Shown here piece by piece: positions 1 through 4,107 of a DNA stretch of 6,330 nt. Location of the stretch: contig CAJJPW010000128.1 of NCBI GenBank assembly GCA_905193725.1, positions 1 to 6,330 of the forward strand, read 5' to 3'. Both the position numbers and the translations under genes were made by a program. Every line of letters begins with the position of its first letter. The first letter of the stretch is position 1. This stretch comes from an uncultured Eubacteriales bacterium. Its GTDB lineage: Bacteria; Bacillota; Clostridia; Christensenellales; Christensenellaceae. The notes below the pieces were generated by a model. That model did not search any database. It was not told where the DNA came from and saw nothing but the letters and a program-made list of their open reading frames with translations.

Positions 1-108
1 GTGACCTGGTATCGTACCTATGAGCGCAATCTCGGCTGGAAAAACCGGGGAGAGGTTTTAGGCAAAGGCAAAACAGAGGAAGCCTACAAGCTGGGCGCTT
101 CTCTTTAA
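1..108 (+). CDS. C-terminal end of a probable flavodoxin-fold NAD(P)H/FMN reductase (partial)
   Basis: Frame 1 is open from the window edge to a TAA at 106-108 and encodes 35 residues, containing NLGWKNRGEVLGKG and then EEAYKLGASL. This resembles the C-terminal end of flavodoxin-like NADPH-dependent FMN reductases, where a GWENRG-type segment is followed by a helix ending in a LGKS-like sequence. That is family recognition from a short tail, not a domain hit. The GTG at position 1 is probably an internal valine codon, since 35 residues is far too short for the family. The stop lies 25 bases before the next ATG, with a good ribosome binding site between, so this is the upstream member of the same operon. 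The flavin-binding N-terminus is outside the window, so the family call is moderate and the coding call is stronger. Confidence 0.6.
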   Translation: MTWYRTYERNLGWKNRGEVLGKGKTEEAYKLGASL

Positions 109-133
109 TAAAACAGAAAGGAAGTATTTGATA

Positions 134-784
134 ATGAAAAAGACGATTTTTGTATTGGGAGCAGGCAATGGCTGCGGCAACCGCGTAGCGGAGAAGTTCG
201 GCAAGAATGACTTCCGCGTGGTGCTGATGGCGAGAAACCCGGAGCATCTGGCGTCCTATGAGGCGGAGTTCAAGGAGAAAGGCATCGAGGTCTACACCAA
301 GGTGGCGGATGCCTCCAAGCACTACTCTGTGACCCGCGCTTTTGACGAATTGAAATCGCAGTTTGGCACCCCGGACGTATTGTTTTACAATGTGGGTATC
401 ACGGGCCTGGACTCTGAAATCAAGGGAGAAAAGGATGTTGATCTTCTGATGGATCGCTATATGGTGGATGTGGCCGGGGCCTATCATGCCATTCAGCAGG
501 TGCTGGGCAAGGAGTTCAGCGAGAAAAAAGGCACTATTCTGGTAACCGGTGGCGGCCTGGCAATGTACCCCATGTATGACTACCTGCCCCTGTCCATGGA
601 CAAAGCGGCCCTGCGGGCCATGTGTCTGGCGCTCCATGAGGAGCTGAAAAAGCAGGACGTATTCCTGGGCACTGTGACTGTGACCGGCGTGATCGCTCCC
701 GGCCAGCCCTGTGACCCTGCTCTGCTGGCGGAGGACTTCTGGAAGCTCTACACCGACCGCGCTGACTGCGAGATCGTCCACTGA
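134..784 (+). CDS. SDR-family (Rossmann-fold) oxidoreductase-like protein, atypical active site
   Basis: This 216-residue protein has a Rossmann fold. Strand 1 leads into GAGNGCG (residues 9-15), the SDR Gly-x3-Gly-x-Gly dinucleotide site, and AR (33-34) after strand 2 would suit NADP(H). D59-A60 matches the usual acidic residue after strand 3, and YNVG (85-88) stands where NNAG is usual. The catalytic positions are odd. By alignment to the classical Asn-Ser-Tyr-Lys tetrad I read D112, G140, L153 and K157, so only the lysine is kept, in LSMDKAAL where YxASKAA is expected. It may act on a different chemistry or only bind nucleotide. I chose ATG at 134, which has AAAGGAAG about nine bases upstream, over an in-frame TTG at 128. 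The stop overlaps the next start as TGATG. It lies in an operon with flavoproteins and a MATE pump. Fold assignment is confident; substrate is unknown. Confidence 0.85.
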   Translation: MKKTIFVLGAGNGCGNRVAEKFGKNDFRVVLMARNPEHLASYEAEFKEKGIEVYTKVADASKHYSVTRAFDELKSQFGTPDVLFYNVGITGLDSEIKGEKDVDLLMDRYMVDVAGAYHAIQQVLGKEFSEKKGTILVTGGGLAMYPMYDYLPLSMDKAALRAMCLALHEELKKQDVFLGTVTVTGVIAPGQPCDPALLAEDFWKLYTDRADCEIVH

Positions 785-2154
785 TGGGCGGCAAAACTCT
801 GACGCAGGGAACGCCCTGGAAGTCCATCCTTTCCTTCATGTTCCCCGTTTTCATGGGCCTGCTTCTCCAGCAGCTTTACAACACGGTGGATACCATCGTG
901 GTGGGAAACTTCGCCGGGGAAGCGCCCCTGGCGGCGGTGGGAGCCAGCGGTGTACTGACCATGGTGTTCCTTGCATTGGCAAACGGCTTTTCTGCCGGGG
1001 CGTCGGTGCTGATCGCCCAGCTCTTTGGAGCTGGAGAGGAAAAACAGATGCGCCGCCAGGCGTCCTCGGCCCTGCTGGTGATGCTGGCAATGGGCATTGT
1101 AGCTTCTGTGGCGGGGATCGCCATCAGCCGATTTTCTCTGCGGTATATCCTGGCGACCCCGGACAGCCTGCTCTCCATGGCGGATACCTACTTCAAGATT
1201 TACGCGGCGGGCCTGATCTTCCAGTTTGGCTACAACATCGTCGCCGCCATCCTGCGGGGCGTGGGCGACAGCAAGGCAACCCTCTATTTCCTGCTGATTG
1301 CAAGCGGCATCAACGTGGTGCTGGACATCGTGTTCGTCTATAACTTCCGCATGGGTGTGGCTGGTGCCGCCATCGCTACGGATATTGCCCAGGCCGGTTC
1401 CTTTGTGGCCGCCGTATGGTACATGATGAAAAAATATCCGCTGTTCCGCTGGAAGCTGCGGGAGTTTACCTTTGAGTGGCCGCTGGCGATGCGGGCGCTG
1501 AAAACCGGCTTTCCCATGGCGCTTCAGCAGCTCATGGTGTCGGTGGGCTTTGTGTTCCTCCAGCGGGCTGTCAACAGCTACGGGGAAGCTATGACCGCCT
1601 CTTTCTCGGTGGCGCAGAAGGTGGAGACCTATATGGGCCTGCCCGCCAATGCTCTGATGACCACCCAAGCTACCTACACGGCGCAGAACATCGGTGCGGG
1701 CCGGATGGACCGGGTACAGACCGGCGCAAGGCAGACTGTCATTATCTCGGAAGCCATTTCTATCTGCATTTTGACGGTGGTATTCATTTTCGCCCGGCCC
1801 ATCGTAACGGCCTTTGGATTAGGCCCGGAGGCCATCGCATACTGCACCTCCCATGTGCGGTGCGTGTCGGTTTGCCTGATCCTGTTTGCCTCCTACTTCC
1901 CGTTCCTGGGGCTGTTCCAGGGGGCCAACGACGCCCTGTATTCCACCTTTGTGGCAACCTCGGCGCTGGCGATTCGGGTGGCTTCCACCTATATTTTGCA
2001 GACGATTCCTGCTATCAGCTATCACATGATCTGGTGGAACACCCTCTTTGGCTGGGGGCTGGGGTGCATCCTGGCATGGACGCACTTCCTGCGGGGAAAG
2101 TGGAGAAAGAAAGCTGAAACAATAAGCGTTCAAACGGAGGTGCAAAGCACATGA
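784..2154 (+). CDS. MATE family multidrug/metabolite efflux transporter
   Basis: This 456-residue protein is the usual length for MATE antiporters, which expel cationic drugs or metabolites across the cytoplasmic membrane using a Na+ or H+ gradient. It is strongly hydrophobic with about twelve membrane segments in two homologous halves. The first half opens with QQLYNTVDTIVVGNFAG (residues 29-45), including the conserved TM1 aspartate D36. The second half opens with a related segment around FPMALQQLMVSVGF (243-256). The C-terminus is short and basic after the last helix. The start at 784 overlaps the SDR stop (TGATG), and I see no clear Shine-Dalgarno sequence before it, so translation probably depends on coupling. 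The conserved family N-terminus supports this start over later methionines. The 3' end overlaps the next gene by four bases. The transported compound is unknown, but flanking reductases suggest a redox-active one. Confidence 0.95.
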   Translation: MGGKTLTQGTPWKSILSFMFPVFMGLLLQQLYNTVDTIVVGNFAGEAPLAAVGASGVLTMVFLALANGFSAGASVLIAQLFGAGEEKQMRRQASSALLVMLAMGIVASVAGIAISRFSLRYILATPDSLLSMADTYFKIYAAGLIFQFGYNIVAAILRGVGDSKATLYFLLIASGINVVLDIVFVYNFRMGVAGAAIATDIAQAGSFVAAVWYMMKKYPLFRWKLREFTFEWPLAMRALKTGFPMALQQLMVSVGFVFLQRAVNSYGEAMTASFSVAQKVETYMGLPANALMTTQATYTAQNIGAGRMDRVQTGARQTVIISEAISICILTVVFIFARPIVTAFGLGPEAIAYCTSHVRCVSVCLILFASYFPFLGLFQGANDALYSTFVATSALAIRVASTYILQTIPAISYHMIWWNTLFGWGLGCILAWTHFLRGKWRKKAETISVQTEVQST

Positions 2155-2690
2155 AGATTTTAGTCATACAGGGAAGTCCCCATAAAGAGGGGTCTTCCAA
2201 CATTCTGGCGGAGCAGTTTAAGACCGGGGCGGAAAAGGCCAGACATGAGGTCAGCGTCTTTGACGCCGCTCATGCTAAAATTGCCCCCTGCATCGCCTGT
2301 GAATACTGCCACACCAAAGGGGGTGGCGTGTGCTGCCAGCAGGATGATATGAAAACCTTGAAGCAGATGATCCTGTCCTCCGACATGGTGGTGCTGGCAA
2401 CGCCGCTGTATTTCTTCAATATGTCGGCGCAGATGAAGCTGGCGGTTGATCGGCTGTACGCTTTCCTAGGAGAGATGTCTCGCCAGGTGAAGCAGATGGC
2501 GCTGATCGTGGCCGCCAATAACCCCAACCCGCACATCATGGACTGCGTAGTCACAAACTACCTGTCCATTGTGAATTTCCTGGGCGTGAAAAACGCCGGG
2601 ATGATCTTGGGCGCTGGATGCGGCACCCCGGAAATCACTCGGCAGACAAAATATCCCCAGATGGCGTGTGAGTTTGGGGCGTCCTTGTAA
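2151..2690 (+). CDS. Flavodoxin-fold NAD(P)H-dependent oxidoreductase with Cys cluster (iron-sulfur flavoprotein-like)
   Basis: This 179-residue cytoplasmic protein has the FMN phosphate-binding loop GSPHKEGSSN (residues 8-17) and a second flavin-binding segment, TPLYFFNMSAQMK (84-96). Both are typical of the NADPH-dependent FMN reductase/flavodoxin-like family, which passes electrons from NAD(P)H through FMN to quinones, nitro compounds or partner proteins. Between them lies a cysteine cluster, C47, C50, C53, C61 and C62, followed by DDM (65-67). The spacing C-x2-C-x2-C-x7-C fits the compact pattern of archaeal iron-sulfur flavoproteins, although some relatives keep such cysteines without proven cluster binding. 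The length is near normal. The ATG lies inside the transporter's last codons (ATGA overlap), with GGAGG at 2136-2140, ten bases upstream. The stop is part of the next gene's ribosome binding site. The family is confident, cluster binding is inferred, and the natural substrate is unknown. Confidence 0.9.
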   Translation: MKILVIQGSPHKEGSSNILAEQFKTGAEKARHEVSVFDAAHAKIAPCIACEYCHTKGGGVCCQQDDMKTLKQMILSSDMVVLATPLYFFNMSAQMKLAVDRLYAFLGEMSRQVKQMALIVAANNPNPHIMDCVVTNYLSIVNFLGVKNAGMILGAGCGTPEITRQTKYPQMACEFGASL

Positions 2691-2703
2691 GGAGGTATGA
2701 ATC

Positions 2704-3222
2704 ATGGATTTTACAGAATTGGCACAGGCCCGGTATTCTGTGCGAAAGTTTTCTGACAAGACGGTGGAGCCGGAGGTCTTAAAGCGCATTTTGGAAGCGG
2801 GGCTGCTGGCTCCCACGGCGAAAAATAATCAGCCCCAGCGCATCTATGTCCTGCAAAGCAAAGAGGCGCTGGACAAGCTGGACAGCCTGACTCACTGCCG
2901 GTATGGGGCGGGTACGGTGCTGCTGTTCACCTATAACACGGAGGAGGATTGGAAAAATCCCTTAGAGAAAGGCGTCCACTCCGGCGTGGAGGATGTGAGC
3001 ATCACAGCGACCTACATCATGCTCCGGGCCATTGAGCTGGGCGTCTACACGACCTGGTGCAACTACTTTGCCAACAGCAAGCTGGAGCAGGCGTTTGACC
3101 TGCCGGAAAAGGAGAAGGCCGTTTTGATTATGCCCATCGGCTACCCGGCGGAGGGTGCCGTGCCCGCTCCGGCGCATACGGAATCCAAAAAGCTCGATGC
3201 CATCCTTCATTGGTATAAATAA
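2704..3222 (+). CDS. Nitroreductase family FMN-dependent oxidoreductase
   Basis: This 172-residue protein belongs to the nitroreductase fold, whose members are usually homodimeric FMN enzymes reducing nitro groups, quinones, flavins or enones with NAD(P)H. The N-terminal ARYSVRKF (residues 9-16) is the conserved FMN phosphate-binding RxSxR motif (R10, S12, R14). APTAKNNQPQR (36-46) matches the family's APS..N.QPW segment. HSGVEDVSITATYIMLRA (92-109) and the downstream GVYTTW (113-118) are the central helix and conserved loop. PIGYPAEG near the C-terminus matches the usual LG.P segment. It is at the short end of the family. The start has AAGGAGG at 2689-2695, which overlaps the previous stop, and an eight-base spacer to ATG. 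It is the last operon gene. No intrinsic terminator is visible before the IS right end about 20 bases later. The family call is strong; the substrate is not known. Confidence 0.93.
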   Translation: MDFTELAQARYSVRKFSDKTVEPEVLKRILEAGLLAPTAKNNQPQRIYVLQSKEALDKLDSLTHCRYGAGTVLLFTYNTEEDWKNPLEKGVHSGVEDVSITATYIMLRAIELGVYTTWCNYFANSKLEQAFDLPEKEKAVLIMPIGYPAEGAVPAPAHTESKKLDAILHWYK

Positions 3223-3259
3223 TGACAAAACAACATAACGCTTTCAATCGCAAGTCGCT

Positions 3260-3280
3260 GCCACCCGTCTAACGGGTGGC
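3260..3280 (-). repeat. IS right-end hairpin
   Basis: GCCACCCGT (3260-3268) pairs perfectly with ACGGGTGGC (3272-3280) around a three-base loop. It resembles the hairpin at the other end of the element (CACCCGC, ATA loop, GCGGGTG), as expected for the subterminal structures TnpA recognises in single-stranded DNA. On the minus strand, GCGAG directly precedes the hairpin and could pair, with one G-T wobble, to CTTGC at 3250-3254. This makes CTTGC an alternative cleavage motif to TTGAA at 3243-3247. Confidence 0.75.
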
Positions 3281-3289
3281 TCGCGCTTC

Positions 3290-3420
3290 GGCTATAAGCC
3301 TTTGTTACTCGGCCAGCGTCTCAAGGCGCTGGCTTTCACTTCGTTCAAGCCACTATGCTTTTCACGCGTGGCACGCCCCTTCAAGGGGCCATCTGATTTC
3401 CGACTACCCCCTAAAGGGGT
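3290..3420 (-). other. Structured 3' tail of the IS: serial hairpins between the tnpA stop and the right end
   Basis: Between the tnpA stop and the right-end hairpin, I find these pairings. ACCCC/GGGGT at 3406-3410 and 3416-3420 overlaps the tnpA stop codon. GCCCCT/AGGGGC lies at 3375-3380 and 3384-3389. GCCAC/GTGGC lies at 3349-3353 and 3368-3372. GGCTT/AAGCC lies at 3331-3335 and 3347-3351. A nine-pair stem with one wobble sits at 3312-3320 and 3325-3333, with a TCAA loop. GGCT/AGCC lies at 3290-3293 and 3297-3300. Some are mutually exclusive. There is no U-tract, so this is not simply a terminator. It could be a structured RNA or a string of single-strand DNA hairpins used in transposition; I do not recognise a known RNA family with confidence. 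Confidence 0.55.
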
Positions 3421-3859
3421 CCTCATACTCCTTTACACTTAATTTATCCATCATAATATCCGCTTTCTCTTGCTCTTGAATATATTTCTTGATAGTGTCC
3501 TCATTCAATCCTACTGTGCTTACATAATATCCTTCCGCCCAGAAGTGCCGATTCCCAAATTTATACTTTAGGTTGGCGTGCCGGTCAAACATCATTAACG
3601 CACTTTTCCCTTTTAAATATCCCATGAAACTCGATACACTCAATTTGGGCGGTATGCTTACTAACATATGGACGTGATCTGGCATTAAATGCCCCTCTAT
3701 TATTTCCACCCCTTTGTAATTACACAGCTGTTTTATTATATCTCGTAAATCAGCTTTGTATTGATTGTAAATCATTTTTCGCCTATACTTAGGTGTGAAG
3801 ACGATATGATATTTGCACATCCATTTTGTGTGTGCAAGTGAATTGGCTTTCTTCGCCAT
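3404..3859 (-). CDS. tnpA: IS200-type transposase TnpA (HUH, Y1 family)
   Basis: This 151-residue protein is full length for the Y1 transposases, which cut and join single-stranded DNA at the element ends as a dimer. The N-terminus contains WMCKYHIVFTPKYRRK (residues 13-28), the typical opening strand of IS200 TnpA. The metal-binding HUH motif is H62-V63-H64 within GHLMPDHVHML (56-66). The nucleophile is expected to be Y126 in IKKYIQEQE (123-131). LKGKSA (82-87) and FWAEGYYVST (106-115) are other family signatures. All key residues are present, so the enzyme looks intact. I start it at ATG 3859 with GGAAAGGTG six bases upstream, not at the in-frame GTG at 3868, which lies inside that ribosome binding site. 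The binding site forms one arm of a long inverted repeat, suggesting tight translational control. The minus-strand gene converges on the nitroreductase operon. Confidence 0.95.
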   Translation of the reverse strand: MAKKANSLAHTKWMCKYHIVFTPKYRRKMIYNQYKADLRDIIKQLCNYKGVEIIEGHLMPDHVHMLVSIPPKLSVSSFMGYLKGKSALMMFDRHANLKYKFGNRHFWAEGYYVSTVGLNEDTIKKYIQEQEKADIMMDKLSVKEYEDPFRG

Positions 3860-3884
3860 TAAAATCACCTTTCCTTTCTTTCAT
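3789..3884 (-). CDS. Possible 31-codon leader ORF overlapping the tnpA start
   Basis: An ATG at 3884 lies between the proposed tnpA promoter and tnpA. It opens a 31-codon frame starting MKERKGDFNG and ending at TAA 3789-3791, overlapping the first 71 bases of tnpA in another frame. GAGGTG at 3896-3901 is a possible ribosome binding site, eleven bases upstream. The peptide resembles no family I know, and most of its length is forced by the tnpA sequence beneath it, so it may be chance. If translated, ribosomes would cross the tnpA start and could reduce or couple its initiation. Confidence 0.2.
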   Translation of the reverse strand: MKERKGDFNGEESQFTCTHKMDVQISYRLHT

Positions 3885-3924
3885 AGTGGCTTGGACACCT
3901 CTATTATAGCGGAAAGGTGATTTT
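3861..3924 (-). promoter_or_regulatory. Long-range inverted repeat sequestering the tnpA ribosome binding site
   Basis: AAAATCACCTTTCC (3861-3874) and GGAAAGGTGATTTT (3911-3924) are perfect 14-base complements separated by 36 bases. In tnpA-sense RNA the downstream arm is the Shine-Dalgarno stretch GGAAAGGTG plus the bases up to the ATG. The upstream arm would pair with it completely. The best -10 box lies in the loop, so a transcript starting near 3896 would lack the blocking arm, whereas RNA reading in from outside would contain both arms and hide the site. Protection from read-through transcripts by such folding is established for IS10 and IS50, and RBS sequestration for IS200. Its use here is inferred. 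Confidence 0.6.
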
Positions 3925-3931
3925 TTTGTAT
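3903..3931 (-). promoter_or_regulatory. Candidate tnpA promoter
   Basis: On the minus strand, TATAAT (3903-3908) is a perfect -10 box. At 17-base spacing the -35 region reads ATACAA (3926-3931), a poor match, so the promoter would be weak, as is common for transposases. The predicted start is near 3896, giving a leader of about 37 bases. An alternative extended -10 (TGTTATACA, hexamer at 3927-3932) would start transcription near 3920 and include most of the upstream blocking arm. Confidence 0.45.
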
Positions 3932-3944
3932 AACATACATCGCG

Positions 3945-3961
3945 CACCCGCATAGCGGGTG
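3945..3961 (-). repeat. IS left-end hairpin
   Basis: CACCCGC (3945-3951) pairs with GCGGGTG (3955-3961) around an ATA loop, the counterpart of the hairpin at the other end. On the minus strand, TCAAC (3962-3966) sits immediately 5' of the stem and is complementary to GTTGA just outside (3988-3992). This matches the guide-to-cleavage-site pairing that IS200/IS605 transposases use to select their ends, and it favours the TTGAG motif as the left boundary. Confidence 0.7.
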
Positions 3962-4012
3962 GTTGATATTTCGCACGCTTCCCGTGCTCAACTGGGTCAC
4001 GACCCATAATTG

Positions 4013-4046
4013 AAAAGGGACAAAATACTTGCATTTTGTCCCTTTT
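4013..4046 (-). terminator. Strong intrinsic terminator downstream of the Ig-repeat protein gene
   Basis: AAAAGGGACAAAAT (4013-4026) and ATTTTGTCCCTTTT (4033-4046) form a perfect 14-bp stem with a six-base loop. Read on the minus strand, the 3' side of the stem ends in TTTT, the A/T-flanked form of an intrinsic terminator. It lies about 60 bases after the stop at 4108. It would also limit transcription entering the insertion sequence. A small TGGGTC/GACCCA hairpin sits beside it at 3993-4006. Confidence 0.75.
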
Positions 4047-4107
4047 GGTTAAGATTTACTCGTTATCATGTACAACTTTCGTCTTACTTCTTGACTTTAA
4101 CTAAGTC

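Larger units (their letters stand above)
3243..3991 (-). mobile_element. IS200-type insertion sequence (IS200/IS605 family, tnpA only)
   Basis: A stand-alone HUH/Y1 transposase gene lies on the minus strand, flanked by related hairpins at 3260-3280 (right end) and 3945-3961 (left end). This family has no terminal inverted repeats and makes no target duplication, so exact ends cannot be fixed by eye. The limits given are an estimate. The outer left limit uses TTGAG (minus strand, 3987-3991) as a candidate left cleavage/target motif. The outer right limit uses TTGAA (minus strand, 3243-3247) as a candidate right cleavage motif. The resulting size of about 0.75 kb matches IS200 elements. There is no tnpB in the window. 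The element separates the nitroreductase operon from the Ig-repeat gene, and tnpA points towards the operon's 3' end. A small 5-bp hairpin lies at 3973-3987. Confidence 0.85.

Noticed and set aside
128..133. TTG at 128 as the SDR start
   Set aside because: ATG at 134 has better spacing from AAAGGAAG, and the Rossmann strand begins directly after it.
711..2145. Long overlapping open frames on both strands inside the MATE gene (for example 748-1668 minus, 1476-2117 plus)
   Set aside because: Their translations are rich in Arg, Gly, His and Pro with no recognisable domain. They are expected shadows of a GC-rich gene, and the MATE frame is unmistakable.
3260..3420. Possible CRISPR array from the repeated GC-rich stems
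   Set aside because: The elements are inverted pairs of different sequence, not regularly spaced direct repeats with unique spacers.
3276..3479. 67-codon plus-strand frame in the IS tail
   Set aside because: It covers the hairpin-rich region and the 3' end of tnpA, has no ribosome binding site I can see, and has no protein-like pattern.
3223..4107. A tnpB or other guide-RNA nuclease partner of tnpA
   Set aside because: No frame of suitable length or with RuvC-like or zinc-finger motifs exists in or beside the element, so it is a stand-alone IS200 type.
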